Shown: positions 11,320 to 24,090, counted from the stretch's first letter. The stretch: 64,000 nucleotides of DNA from Ostrinia nubilalis (GCF_963855985.1 NC_087095.1:9434001-9498000), one strand, 5' to 3'. Notes: generated by a model from the sequence alone, not told the origin. Made by a program: numbers and translations.

Positions 11320-13960
11320 TGTGTAGGTGACCAGCTCTGATAATACTGTAAGGCACACTGAAGACTGGCGAACTAACCACCCAGATTTCGTTTGTATTTT
11401 ATACCAACAGAAGTTTGAAATTACGCGCGAGTGACTAACCGATTGTGGCAGTAGGGTTGCCAACTTGCCAACGAGAGATTTTGATAAAGTTAGCATTGAA
11501 TGAACATAAATAACTGGGTGTAATAACTTTTTGAGTTATTGTTACTTACTTAAAGTAAATTTTCTTTAAGCTTAAAAGGAGAGCCTTTCATCAATTCCTA
11601 AATACTTATATTCAATGAATATTAAAGTACAAGCATAGGAAAATTTTCAGGTAATTTGTTTTATTTTTCTGATATGAATATGGTGTTATATTGACTAAAA
11701 TAAGTAAATAAAAAAATCCAATTGATCGTTGGTATGATAATTAGAAACTAGATTCAAACCAGCGATCGTTGCTTAAAAGATTATGATTTGTTTATTAAAT
11801 ATTAATTTCAGAATACGTAGACATCAAAATAATGTTATCATGACACTCCTGCCTGATAGCCGTCAACAATTTAATTCATAACCATTAGGGAAGACCTGTG
11901 ACATGATTCTTAAAATACTGTAATTCTTTTAACTGCGGGTTATTATGTAACATTAGCTATAGCGGGTAATGTAAGAATTTTCCAGAGTGGAATCTCGGTT
12001 TTGTCCGCATGAATTTTGGTACATTTGAGAAGATGAACATCTTTTTTAAAATACTGTATAAAATAAACTCATCAAAACTTACGTAAATTTAAGAATCGTA
12101 TAAATCTGATATTGCGATTGACTTCAATTGATTAAAAATAATAAAAACACGGTCAAGGAACAAATAAGCAATAACTTTCAAGAAAAGCGTAAAAGTGAAT
12201 TATTTTTTCTCATCTAAGCATTGGAAAATTATTACCATGAAATAACAAAACAAGTCCTTCATCTATCTACTATTTATTAGGTAAACAGCACGATAACAGA
12301 TTCAAAGCAGTAAAAATGCGTTGTAAAATTCTTTTTACTTTAACTATTTTAAAGTAATCGCTGTAAAAACAAAATTCTAACATTCTTTAACTTTGGGCAA
12401 GGAAATGAAGTAGGTAAAACAACTATGAAGTTGCATACATATACCGTATCTCTCTCTCTATGAATTTTAAACAGTGGTACCTACTACCTAATACTGATAA
12501 TAGAACATTACAACAAAATCAGTCTTTGCACTGTAGGTATCTACTTGATCGGTTGAACCGATTTTGACAAACGTGTAGCTTTGACGTGAGTGGAAAATTT
12601 GAAAATAAAGATTTCATCTCTAAGAACAGACCCTATTCCCTTTTTCCGTTTAAAAATAGGATATCCTAATTTAGGTTTATCTGAAATTTAGGCTAGTTCC
12701 TTCTCGTTTTCCTGTTCAATATAGGAAGGATAATGCGTAGTTGTAGAAAAGGATTACAAAAGGGATAAATTAATGACGCACTTTGGCATTATAATACCAA
12801 GTGTATTTTTTTAATCGTTCAACAAACGTCAATAAATTGATAAAGCCTAGGTGGCAACTAATAATAAGGTAATTAGTTAGTCATAAACTATAAAAATCGA
12901 TATTAATATTATAACTTTAAGTAATTATTATTGACATTACCATGAGTAAGTGGGTTTAACTTTAGCAACCTAGGTGGGAGTGAACACTGGAACAGTTAGT
13001 AATTAAGGACAATCCAGTGGGGATTTTGTTTTAGAATTTGTCTCTGGAGTAACCGATGATGATCAATACTTCCCACTCCCTGTCCTGCCGATCTTTTCTA
13101 AGCCGAATTGAACTTTGGCTGCTGAACCTAAAGTTCAAACTCTCAAGAAGCTTTATAAGACTCCTTTTTTAAAAAAGCTATCCTAAGTTTGTCCTCACAT
13201 GTATACAGAAACTAAAATTTATTAGGTTTTTAATCGTTGAAATAATAGTTACAAATGACAAACCTAAGATAAGTAAGTAATAAGACAAGTTTAGATTTTG
13301 ATTCAATCGAATTGGTCCATTGTAAAACAATTTATATTTACACCCTATTTTATTAAATCGTATTAGCGAATACATTTGAATACAGCAAGCTTTATGCACT
13401 TAGTAGGTAAGTACTGTATGTTATTCCTACCGCAATCTGGGACGTTTACCTAATGATAAGTGGCTAAGGGCATTATTTATAAAATCAAATATTCCTATCA
13501 CGCCCTTGCAATAAAGGTGCATTTGAACGTTTACTACGATACAAAGAAAAAGAATGTGTCACCTTTCACTTGATAAATAATACCTACAATGATTCATTGT
13601 GTTCCTTACCTACTTTGGTAAAGCAGTTTTATTTCTAAGTAACTAAAAATCGAATTTATTTTTCTTTTATAATACGTGTAGGTGTATTCTTTGATGGGGG
13701 TTTAGTCTCAAAAAAACTTCACAAAATTTTGTAATAAGCGGGACATTATTTTATTTTAATCAAAATGCAACAGATTTTTGAAGTTTTGCTTACCAAATCG
13801 GTAAAAAATATTATGTAAAATTCGAATGGTAGAGCACTAGAGCTGCAGCCTACAGCACAATTTTCTTATGGTTATGAATTTCAGTGTACTTTTCAATTAA
13901 TGGAGTACTTAGTCGTCTAGTCGTGTGAATATAACCTACCTAGGTAGGATACTTCATCAT
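11320..13960. other. Intergenic, no gene recognised
   Basis: About 2.6 kb of AT-rich sequence upstream of CAP copy 1. Short open frames are random and lack codon structure. I see no repeat with clear termini. Confidence 0.5.
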
Positions 13961-13965
13961 CATCG

Positions 13966-14110
13966 TCATTTCAGCCACAGAACGTAAGTACACTGCTGAA
14001 CATGTAGGCCTCCCCCAAGGATTTCCATATTGACGTTTGGTAGCGGCCTGCATCAAAAGCTATCCTGTTACCTTTATGAATGAGGTCGTCCGTCCACCTT
14101 GGGGGTGGAC
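13966..14110 (-). pseudogene. LINE ORF C-terminal remnant
   Basis: Minus strand reads PPRWTDDLIHKGN...SIWKSLGEAY then a broken CAGCAGTG...CTGAAATGACGATGATGATG tail. It matches in layout the better-kept plus-strand copy at 14925-15090 and is frameshifted relative to it. Confidence 0.6.
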
Positions 14111-14484
14111 TTCCCTTGCTCCACAAACTTAATTTATTACTTGCGTACTTTGCAGACTTCTCCACCGCTCTCTATTTATTCGCAAACTTCTCTCGAAAGA
14201 AGAATGCTCGCATCGAAAACGTTGAAAGACTTACTTACTTAGCCTTGTTTCTTTGGAAAAAATACATTATTATTTGTTTTGATAGTTTTGTCTTATCTTA
14301 TCTGTCCATCCTGTTATTTTATATTACTTATGCCCACTCATTTAATACTCAAGATGTGATCGTAAAATAACAGGAAGGATGTGCATCATGTTTGATTTCC
14401 GAAATGATTAATTTGCTAACATAGGCAGGTAATAATACTTACAAATATTTCAATGACTACGATCCAATATTTTTATGAAGACAA

Positions 14485-14563
14485 GACAAACTGCTGAACA
14501 GTTTGTCGGCAGTTACATAGATTTTACTTAGTAATAATCTGCCAAACTGCTGAACAGTCTGTC
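14485..14563. repeat. Pair of 23-bp hairpins in direct repeat
   Basis: GACAAACTG-CTGAA-CAGTTTGTC at 14485-14507 is a perfect 9-bp hairpin. A near copy (GCCAAACTG-CTGAA-CAGTCTGTC) follows at 14541-14563. They may be the termini of a tiny MITE. Confidence 0.4.
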
Positions 14564-14924
14564 ATTTTCCATGGTATGGTAAAAATATTCGAAAGATTAG
14601 GATGCAAAAATTTATTACTGGTAGGAGGCCTGAACATGTAATGTAGGTACCTAATTAATTAAAACTTATTGTCTTTCTAATTTAGTTGGTTTTATAATAA
14701 ATATTTATCAATTAAGTACTTAAGGCACAATTAATACACAAATTAAGACATGCGAAGGCAACTCTTGACCTACATAAAGATGGGTAGGTACGTAAATTGG
14801 TGTAGCAAATTTCCCGTTTTATGACACATATAGGTTATTACGATTCACATTAGTCATTTGTCTCTCTCATTGTCTACTTTTTGCCTTTGCGGAAGGGAAA
14901 ATTTGCGTAATTAATACTTAAGCA

Positions 14925-15090
14925 GCGTGGGACGTCCACCCACAAGGTGGACCGACGACCTGATAAAGGTAGCGGGAAGGCGCTGGATGCAGGCCGCTAC
15001 CAACCGTGCGATGTGGAAGTCATTGGGGGAGGCCTATGTTCAGCAGTGGACGTCCTGTGGCTGAAATGATGATGATGATGATGATGAATA
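14925..15090 (+). pseudogene. LINE ORF2 C-terminus with (GAT)n tail
   Basis: Plus strand encodes TRWTDDLIKVAGRRWMQAA..MWKSLGEAYVQQW, followed by TGGCTGAAATGATGATGATGATGATGATGA-type tail. This is a non-LTR retrotransposon end, 5'-truncated to about 165 bp. Four other copies of the tail occur in the window. Confidence 0.7.
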
Positions 15091-15994
15091 CTTAAGCCGC
15101 GAAAAGGTATCGACAGGTCAAGCGGTCAACCGTTACCTAAATTGACCGTATACAAAGGAAACAGAAAATATAACTGCCCAGTCATCCAACTCGTTCACGT
15201 CAAGTCATCGCTCCATGGTATCAAAAGTAGGTCTTGCGTCAAAAGGTAGACCTAATTTTAAATACGGAGAAATGCCTCATTTGTAGATACAGAACCAGAA
15301 CACGAAACAATGATTTGGCCGCGCCCAGTGGTAATCAAAAGGACTCTACATTGATCAGTCAGATGCAGATTTGAATGCAGCTCGTAATTAAAAACATTTA
15401 TTCTGAACTGAAATCCAGATTTAAGTCTGTGTCTGTGTTCAAATTCAACCGATTACTATAATCTTGAATTTGTGCTTAACTTTGATTCGAGTTTTCAACT
15501 TCAATTCAGAATACAAGTACCTACTCATACTTAAGTTAGTGACTCTATCCAGGTAAAGTTGCTCATGTTCATCACTAAGCTCTTTGTAGTCTGTAATACG
15601 TTTGTTGGTACGCGAACCACCAGGAAAAGGGACCATCAGGTATAGGTATGCTAAGTAGATTGCCTACTTCCTATCACCTTTATTTAACTATTTCTATACT
15701 TAAACAAGAATAGACTGTAAATTATTTTAAAACAGATAAATCTACACCAAAATAGCCTTTGATCAATATCTCCTTAAACGATCTTTTGTGTCGCAAAAGA
15801 GGAAGAAATCTTGCATCGTGATTAAGGTTCATATTAAAGTAAACAATATCTTTTTTGACGAAAATTATAGTACCTACCATAACGTTATAGTTTGTAGGTT
15901 TACTATAACGTTAAGGTAGGTAACTTGATCGCTCTTTAATAACTTGTTCTGCATTTTTATTTTAACAACCAAGGTGAAGGTTCTTCTAATCTAA

Positions 15995-16560
15995 TCTAAA
16001 ACACGGCAGTGCCCCCACCAAGTCGAGCAAAAAAGCGGCACGGCCGTACCATCCTTTTCTCGAAGCAATTCAGGCCATTTTCGACCCCCTGTATCATCGT
16101 TGTGGATAAAACTAGAAGACTGAATTTTCAGTATCCATGCAGGCATTGTAAAGACACGGTATATTTCAAATTTCATTCAATTTGAACCAGTAGTTTAAGA
16201 ATTATAACGGGTCAAAGTTTCTTAATTTTGTCACTCACTGACTGACTGACTGACTGACTCACCGATCATCAAAATTCTAAGGCACTTCTAGCAGACCTAG
16301 AAGCTTCAAATTTGGAATATAAGTAGTGTTTGGTGTATGAATCAAGGAAAAACTAAAATATTTGGGGGCACGGTAGTGCAACCGCTAAGTCTAGCAAAAT
16401 TTTTCAATTTCGGTCCAGTTTTATAAATATTTAACTACTTACTTAAATAACTTTGTAATACAATATAAATATAAAGGCGCACGGTAGTGTCCCCGCCAAG
16501 TCGAGTTTTTTTTTTCAATTTTGGTCCAGTTTTCTAGATACATAACTGCTGTCTACAAAA
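15995..16560. repeat. Repeated LINE-tail modules with a (CTGA)n microsatellite
   Basis: Three related blocks begin near 16003, 16369 and 16475 with CACGG(C/T)AGTG.. then CAAGTCGAG, each followed by T-rich sequence and TTTTGGTCCAGTTTT-like words. A (CTGA)n run lies at 16240-16260. I read this as partly tandem RTE-type 3' tail sequence; no coding part is left. Confidence 0.5.
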
Positions 16561-16576
16561 TACAAAAAGAAATGAG

Positions 16577-16896
16577 ATCCCATCAAAAACAATACTTGTC
16601 AAAAAAACCAAGTCTCGCAACTCAGTTGTTCTACGGTAAAAAGTTGTGAGATCCATGTAATACCAAGTCCAGGCCAGGAAATCTTTAACGTTTTACATAA
16701 ATATATTGACTTGGCCATCGCATGAAAACACGTGTAAATTAAATTATTTAGTGCGATGGCCAAGTCAATAATTTATGTAAAACGTTAAAGATTTCCTGGC
16801 CTGGACTTGGTATTACATGGATCTCACAACTTTTTACCGTAGAACAACTGAGTTGCGAGACTTGGTTTTTTTGACAAGTATTGTTTTTGATGGGAT
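16577..16896. mobile_element. Near-perfect 320-bp palindrome (hairpin MITE)
   Basis: Left arm 16577-16722 and right arm 16752-16896 are inverse copies with only one or two differences around 16700; the loop is 29 bp. Termini ATCCCATCAAAAACAATAC / inverse. Non-coding. The very high arm identity means recent origin or conversion between arms. No target-site duplication is obvious. Confidence 0.8.
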
Positions 16897-16899
16897 TCG

Positions 16900-18450
16900 T
16901 AGTTCTAATACGGAACACTAAAATAACAATGCACATCAATTCCCATTGTTTGATGTGTGATGAGAATTAAATTTGATTTTAAAGTAGGTACAGTATTATT
17001 CATGTATCTTTGCTATAGATCTAGAACTTATTTTGGTAAAAGCTTTTGTGAACTAATGAAGATCGATTTGAAAATTAACAACTTGGACTCTCGGGTTCTA
17101 GATTCGATTCCCCGTTTAGACACAATGTAAACTCATTCTACTACATGTAGGTATTTTTTCCAGTTAGAGAGCACTATAGTTGTTAGCCATTGCATAATAT
17201 TCAATATTAATTGTGCCAATGGATCTGAATAGATTGAAATATTATCAGAATATAGGCAAATATTTGCCGATATTGGTTGCGTTGATAATTAGAAAATAAC
17301 GAAATAATGATCAGTCCATAGATTTATTTAAGAATAATATTAGTTGACAACCCTAAATTACCATACTTAATTAGTACAAGAAAATGTGAGTTAAAAATGT
17401 AATTACATGAAAACATGATATTTACAAGGAAATTTCTAAGAAATTGTCGTGAAGCTTTTAGACATTTTCTAAGTACGAGATAGATCATGGGGTTCCGTAG
17501 ATAATTGAAGTTACCTGTGACATTTCAAAATTATATTTTTTCAATCACAATAAGCGATATTGCGATTCTATAAAACCTTCATCTAGACATCGCAACTAAA
17601 TCCGCAGTGATTTTACAATTTTAGACACCCAGCAGAATACTTTTAGTCGGCCGATAGTTTGATAGACTGTCTGTTGTGACTTGTGCTCAAAAATGCAGCA
17701 ATGGAAAAGTGAACCTCGTCACGTAGAAACATACACAATTATAGTTATTTCAGAAGGTGTGTTACAAAAAGAAACTCTACCTAAGGATTCCTAAACTGTA
17801 TTTCCTTCCGTGCGTCATTAAACGTAACAAAACCTCATGCTGAATAGCCGATGCATGGTCGTGCTCGTCATGGACAAGTGTTCACTGTTCACCTCAGATT
17901 GACAGCATGAAAAATCACTTATAACGCCTGAAACGTGTTTTGAAAGACGCTGAGAATCCATTGCTCGACTCGTCCCGTTACAAAACGTGTCATCTTGCTT
18001 TTTTGTACACGTAGATCGTAATTATTATCTCGACTGTAATTTACCTAGTCTAATACAGTGGCAAGTACGAGTAGGTACTTATTGTTTGTCTATTTTCAAA
18101 TGATTATGGAAATAAGTACATGTGTGCAATTTAGAGCAATGCTCAGATGGCAAAAGGAAAGTAGTTCGTTTATCTTACTAAGGCACAGAATAAATACTGG
18201 TAATAAGTACGGTATAATAAGTCTTTCAAACTTTATTCAGTTCATTCATACTTACCTTCATAAGTAGACGTGTGTTGTGCGATCTGCTCGTAATTGTAGG
18301 AGTGAGTAATTTTTGTGCTTTCCCCAATTTGTATTGTAAATTGATTCCAATCAAAGTTTATTAACTATTTAGTTATTTGATATTTCCCTACCCAGAACAA
18401 GTTATGTCCTAAACAGTCCCTATAAACTGTATGGAGACTCACCACAGAGG
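16900..18450. other. Intergenic, no gene recognised
   Basis: About 1.5 kb between the hairpin MITE and the 3' end of CAP copy 2. A B-box-like TTCTAGATTCGATTCCCC at about 17095 has no accompanying tRNA fold. No other signal. Confidence 0.4.
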
Positions 18451-18502
18451 CACGTAAATGCGATGTGAATGATAATGAAACAAAGTTTAAAACCGTTTTG
18501 AA

Positions 18503-18508
18503 TTTATT
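18503..18508 (-). other. AATAAA polyadenylation signal, CAP copy 2
   Basis: Minus-strand AATAAA about 50 nt beyond the TAG stop at 18558-18560. The same signal is kept at 28926-28931 in the paralogue. Confidence 0.6.
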
Positions 18509-18557
18509 AAATAAAATCAGCAACATTTCCTATATTAAGTAGAGTAACTTTGTTAAA

Positions 18558-21500
18558 CTAATGTCGTGGACAACTATCTCCATATCGCAGTTTGTTGCAT
18601 TTATCCTTCCCGACTGAACATGTCAATTTCTGAGATCCTTTGCCGCTGGACTCGTATGGAAATTTATTTAGGTAGTTTCCACTAGAACAAAAGACATGAA
18701 ATTCAAATTGAACATATTTTCTAAGGAAACTAATTAGGAAGATTAAAATAAGTAGGAAGATCAAATAACAAACAGTAACTGCTCTAGGCAGGCGAAAGAT
18801 GAAGGACCTCGTTCTTGACCAATTTCTATTTTTTGACCAAGCAGTCTGCTATCAGGGAGAGATGGCGGGGAGATCGCGAGGAGAGCTGTATCCGTCTCTA
18901 CAACCGACGCGACGCTCTGCCAAGAGCGAAACAACTAAGAAGAAATGGCTCTACAGCCATGGCAAGCCAGGGTCTAAGACAGGTGGTCGTACCATTACAA
19001 CAAACACATGTGTTTAAGTTTCAAAGGACAATGATCAAAAGTGGTCCAAATGTCCACCACTAATGAGAACTATATTGGCTTAAGTATATAGTCCATTAAA
19101 TAGAGATTAACTTTCAGTATAGGGCGAAAAAAAAATAAGCTGTCAGTAAAAAGTTATAAATATGACTGTATGAAAAAATGTAGTAGTTTACGCGCTAATC
19201 TCAGGATCTACTGGTCCGATTTGAAAAATTATTTTTGTTGTGGATAGCCCATTTACCAAGGATTATTTTAGGCTTCATAACATCACTCTACAACCAATAG
19301 GGGTAAAGAAAAATGTTGCAAAAATGTGAAATTTTTTTTCAAACTTTTTTCACGCGTACAAAGTCGCGGGCAAACCTAGTATACATTTGATGTTTAATTC
19401 ATCTATAACTCCAGGCCAATTGGAAAAAATACTATTTTTATCCCTTTCGCACTTGCAAACAATGCGCTAGAGCACTTTTTTCTCTTTCTAAAAGTGTAGA
19501 AGAAAAAGATATGATAAGTCACCCGTGCCTAAAGGTACGGACAGATGTGCTCATTACTAACATGAAAGCATGCTTTTAATTAGCACATGTGTCGCAATAT
19601 CGCCAGTAATGAGCATACTGAGAACTTATTTTGAGCGTGCTTAGGAATCAACAAACGTCTGATTTGAGCATGATAACTATCTATTTTTATGTTACACGGC
19701 AAGACAGATGAAACTATTGGAAAGTATTCCTAGTTTATAATACAGGGTGGAAACGATTTGTGATCTCTCTGGATAATTTCAAAAGTATACACGATATCCA
19801 TAAGTGGTTACTGATCCAGAAAGAGCTTCACGAGCTTTTACTAAGTGTATGGAAGTTAGAAACATTGAATTTTCAGATAAATCCAGTGTGTTTTGTAACC
19901 TATTATTATTGATACCGTTGGATAGAGCTCGTAAAGTGCTTTCAGTATCATTTTTCAGTTTTCAGATATATTGTATAGTTTAGAAATATTGAGTGAGATC
20001 ACATATTTTTTTCAGCGAGAACCTAACACGGCACACCAAGCGACATGACATAACATGCGTGACATAACATGACATAACATTAGTCCAATATGTGCGATGG
20101 ATAGAATGATATCATCAAAATTTTTCGCTTATAAAGGTAAAAAACATGACTTTTCATTTAGTCATCATAACTTTCTACTGACAGAATATTTTTTATTGCG
20201 GTTTAATTATATAATGAGTCGGTAGTAGACTATTTTATTATACAGGGTGTTAGGTAAATGGGTATATGAGCCGACACTAGCCCATGTTAACATGGTCATA
20301 TAAATGGTATGGTGAAGTCAGAAAATTGATATCTTCATTTTAATTATTTTAATTTTCATGCAAATCGGATTTTATAAAATTTATTTTGTATGAAAATTAA
20401 AAAAATCAAAATGATGATATCAAATTTCTGACTTCACCATACCATTTATATCACCATGTTAACATGGTCTAGTGTCGGCTCATACCCATTTACCTAACAC
20501 CCTGTATAGGTCTCGTTAGTGGTGGGCATTTGGACCAAACTCCATACAATTTTGGTCATTGTCCAAATACTTACGGTGGCCCGTAGTTGCAGACGACAAA
20601 GTACCGCGTATATTTCCCGTCCTGCCACCGTGACATGGCGCAACCGACGTAAGTGGTGTCCGACCAAACCATCTGAAATGTTAGAATGTTGATGATTGAA
20701 GATTATGTTAGGTACAGTCAACTCAATGCCCACCAAACTATTTTTTTTTCACATAGTATGGTGCCATTGTATTTGTTTACATTGGTGAAACGTCGTCAAA
20801 ATTATTATGACGGAGGGGAACAGTCTCAGTATTTCTGATTAAAATTTTATTAAATCTAGGTACCAACCAAATACCAAATTCTTTATTCTTTTCTACTGGA
20901 AAATCGACAGTTAGAGACAGTTTTGTTTCAGGCTAAATTTGATGTGAGGGACTAAATAAATATTACTTAGTTAAGAAAGTAGAACATACCTGCGTGTAAT
21001 GACCAATTTTAGGGGAATTAGGCTCAGCGGACTTAAATGGTTGGAAAGTGTAATTATGATGTTCCAAGAACCACGAGTCGATGGCCCTGCCGATGCTAAG
21101 AGTAGAGGGTGATTTTGTTGTAGAGTACCGATAGAGATTCTCACCAGTCTGGAATCTATTGGAAGCTGTAAAAAATGAAGGTACTAGGCTTAGTAATATA
21201 ATACAGGATGTAATATCTCACTACATCAACTAAAAGTGATTGACGCTGACCTGGTAGAAAGACCAACTGGTTAACTCGTAAAGATATTATGAAACTAGTT
21301 ATAAAAAGTTATAGTTATGTAATCTTACCAATGTCTTTGTTAGGATTATGCCCTTGTCGATATTTTGACGCCCAACCAGCTGCTTTATTAGCCAGCTCTG
21401 CATCCCAGACCTGATGAAAGGATACGTCATTAAAAAAATAAGAAATACCTAAAAAGTATTGGATTCCACAAACTCACCATGTAATTCATTTTAGCCGCAC

Positions 21501-21960
21501 CAGGCTGCCCCGCCACATTCCCTCGTGCAACCTCAAGCCTTTTCTGGTTATGCCCATTGACGAACCGGCGGATATCCTTGCAACTGAGTTGGAGCACTGT
21601 AAAAATCGAATCAAAAGGAAACTTAAATGCGTGGAACCCCAAGCTAGACTGCAGTTCTCGGTTCACTACTTTTCTCACGCATTCTGACTTAGGTATACTC
21701 CTCTCCTACCTTGGCCAAATTGATTAACAAACTTAAGCAAGTTGGTTTATACCTTTCGGTTCGGTTCGTCGGTCTATTGGGGTAAGCACACCTCTCTAGG
21801 GTTTATGGTATATGTATCGAAGTTGAGGTTGATTTACTTGCCCCAATTTCTTCACATAACACCGTTGCCGATTATGTTAAAAAACTAACTTTTACCGTTA
21901 CTAACATTTGCTGTGCGCGTGTGCGCAAACGGCCAAAAGAAAAACTGCGCGTAACTGCAT
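18558..21960 (-). CDS. CAP-superfamily secreted protein (antigen 5 / venom allergen-like), copy 2
   Basis: Secreted CAP protein of 217 aa. Exons in gene order: 21960-21906, 21596-21478, 21410-21329, 21165-20990, 20672-20575, 18681-18558, all GT/AG, 218 codons with TAG. Exon 1 encodes the signal peptide MQLRAVFLLAVCAHAHSK and has exactly the 55-bp length of exon 1 in copy 1. CAP-cavity residues are present: His in FVNGHN, Glu in TGENLYR, Glu in WFLEHHNY, His in GHYTQ; also the signature GHYTQMVWSDTTYVGCA and VVCNYGPPGNYLN. The tail keeps three cysteines (CSVGKDKCNKLRYGDSCPRH). The fifth intron is about 1.9 kb instead of about 440 bp in copy 3, because of a transposon insertion. A continuous non-signal frame leads into exon 2 from upstream (21678), but the exon-1 solution is supported by both paralogues. 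Confidence 0.9.
18790..19015 (+). pseudogene. Degraded LINE C-terminal fragment, unit A
   Basis: Contains GGGAGAGATGGCGGGGAGATCG..., a diverged form of the WREIVRRA-encoding LINE stretch, in the fifth intron of CAP copy 2. The same fragment is in the same intron of CAP copy 3 (29510-29795), so it arrived before the segmental duplication. Confidence 0.45.
19019..20568. mobile_element. About 1.55-kb TIR element inserted in the fifth CAP-2 intron
   Basis: The left end reads AAAGGACAATGATCAAAA then GGTCCAAATGTCCACCACTAA; the right end is the imperfect inverse (TTAGTGGTGGGCATTTGGACC ... TTTTGGTCATTGTCC). The matching place in CAP copy 3 reads straight through (TTAAGTTTCCAAAAATCACTTACGG), so the paralogue is an empty site. 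There is no coding capacity; a hairpin MITE at 20243-20504 is nested inside. Family not recognised. Confidence 0.65.
20243..20504. mobile_element. Hairpin MITE, copy 1 of 3
   Basis: 262 bp, starts CAGGGTGTTAGGTAAATGGG and ends with its inverse, flanked by TA on each side. The two halves pair over most of their length. Nested in the 1.55-kb insertion. Near-identical copies lie at 22920-23182 and 28958-29221. Confidence 0.85.
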
Positions 21961-22609
21961 TCCTGCGATTGATTTGTATTTGTACCTATGGCAAGCGGCA
22001 ACCAATGATAATAAATATTGTGTATTAGACCGATAGGCAGCGTACTAGTCGTTTTATAGTACAAAAACTACTTACACATAACATGTAAATAAACATAATA
22101 ATAATTATTCTAACTGGTTGCGGCTAACGGAGTAAATTCCTGAGGCTACATGGGAATTGATAAGTTACTTGTAATTTATGTAGCTTAATTAAATGTATTA
22201 AAGCGTAATTTTAGATAAATGTAAAAGGCTTAAAACTAAACGTAAACTGCGTCAAATAAATGGAACTCGTCCTTCATGATTTAGGTAGGAGTAGGTACAA
22301 GTGCTTGTACTAAATACCTTTCGCTGGGATACCTAGGAAGGTACTTCGTTCGATCGCCTACAGAACCGGCCGACTTCGACGGTTTAGCGTCGAGTCCGAT
22401 GTTTCACAGGGGTCGGTTCAGGGTCCCATCTTTTGAAACATCGGATACGAGTAGTCAGGATATCATTAAATTATATAAGCCGAAACTCGACGGGTAAGTA
22501 TTAGTACCTATACTGCGGTAAGTACTTAATAAAAGGGGCTAAATTAAAACACTTTTTCATTTTGCGCCTGAAGAAAAAATAAAGCAATTAACTCATTTTA
22601 ATTAACTAT

Positions 22610-24090
22610 AACGGCCGAATACTGAAACGCTACTCAAATCTTTCACTCAGCTGACGGGCTCCTAAATTTAAGTATCCTTCAATTTTAAATGGTATTCTCA
22701 AACGCCACTCAACGGATTTGAAGCCGTGATCAGCTAAGCAGCTCTCAAATGTTTACATAATGGCAACATTTACCAAAAAAAGTATGTTTTCATTTACACA
22801 AATGATAACTTTGCGTTTTTTATCCATTACACGCAGCATCGTTTGTTTATGTATTGTCTTTTATGGAAATATACTCAATCAACTTAACATAGAACAGTTT
22901 ATTTTTAGTTTCTATTATACAGGGTGTTAGGTAAATGGGTATATGAGCCGAAACTAGCCCATGTTAACATGGGCATATAAATGGTATGGTGAAGTCAGAA
23001 ATTTGATATCGTTATTTTAATTTTTTTAATTTTCATACAAAATAAATTTTATAAAATCCGATTTATATGAAAATTAAAATAATCAAAATGAAGATATCAA
23101 TTTTCTGACTTCACCATGCCATTTATATGCCCATGTTAACATGGGCTAGTGTCGGCTCATATACCCATTTACCTAACACCCTGTATATAAATCTCGTTTT
23201 GTCATATAAAAAAATTAATGCTTGCATTTTTATTTAATTAAAAAAATAATTTTAAAGGTGATACTTTTTATTGTTGAAATCTATTAAGTGGCGATCGTGG
23301 ACCGAAACGTAACCACAATTGACATTTATCATTGTTGACAGAGCATCAAATTGACAAATCAACAACTCTTGGAAATGCTGCTACTTATGCGATGTCCCCT
23401 TATTCCTCAGAAATAGGCATGTTTATGTATTGCGGTTTCATAGCAGCTATTTTGGTTGTTACTTCGTGCACTATACGATGCACAGTTGGTTGTTAGATGT
23501 GGAAGATATCACCTAGTACACATTCATAACTTCCCGTTGCGTAGAACAGTAGGGTTATAATAAGTATTTGGTCCACTGGTTGTATGGCGTTTGGTGCGGG
23601 GTTTCAAAGAGCTTCCAAATTATGAATCCAGAAACAACACCGTTTCTTTAGAGACGCGGAACCTCGCTCGGAATTGCATGTCATTATAATAATATTTTTC
23701 AATAGCGTTCAGCATTATTGCGTTCCTGCGATTAGATCTAGGTATTTCCTCGAGGCTCGAAAGAAATGATAACGATGACACACATTATTTACCACTATTT
23801 AGGTCGATTTAGGTATAAGAATAGGATTTAAGATACCGCGCAAGCACTCTCAAATTTAACAGCTGCTTAAGACGATTTGACAGTTGTTTGAGTAATGCTT
23901 AGCGTTGAATGGCGTTTCAGTATGCGAAAATTCATTTAAGTGGCGTTTGAGTGCAACTTAATTTGAGAGGTGCTTACAAATTGAGAACTGCTCAGATATT
24001 GTTTTGAGTATGCGAAATGTAAGTTTAGGAGCTGCTTAACTATTTGAGAAGCCGTCAAATATTTAAATGGCGTTTCAGTATTCGGCCGTA
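22610..24090. mobile_element. About 1.5-kb TIR element with subterminal CTCAAA repeats
   Basis: The left end ACGGCCGAATACTGAAACGC (22611) is exactly inverted at the right end (GCGTTTCAGTATTCGGCCGT, to 24089), with TA on both sides. Both subterminal regions are full of short CTCAAA/TTTGAG and AAGCAGCT words, as hAT-type and related non-autonomous elements often show. No open frame. A hairpin MITE (22920-23182) is nested in it. Family uncertain. Confidence 0.65.
22920..23182. mobile_element. Hairpin MITE, copy 2 of 3
   Basis: 263 bp, same family as 20243-20504, flanked by TA/TATA. The longest clean pairing of the three; the arm word CCCATGTTAACATGGGC is itself palindromic. Confidence 0.85.

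Larger units (their letters stand above)
18450..22500. repeat. Segmental duplication, unit A (holds CAP copy 2)
   Basis: Exons, introns and flanks match unit B (28850-32065). Shared landmarks outside exons include GAATTTATT.AATAAAATC in the 3' flank, ACTGGTTGCG.CTA.CGGAGT at 22118 and 31640, AAATAAATGGAACTCGTCC at 22256 and 31750, and CACAGGGGTCGGTTC near 22407 and 31935. Unit A is longer, mainly because a 1.5-kb insertion sits in its fifth CAP intron. Confidence 0.8.

Noticed and set aside
17085..17125. tRNA-like B box
   Set aside because: Only a TTCGATTCC word; no A box or stems around it.
21430..21678. Alternative upstream start for CAP copy 2 from a continuous frame
   Set aside because: It lacks a signal peptide and crosses a good acceptor site; the 55-bp first exon is found in all three CAP genes.
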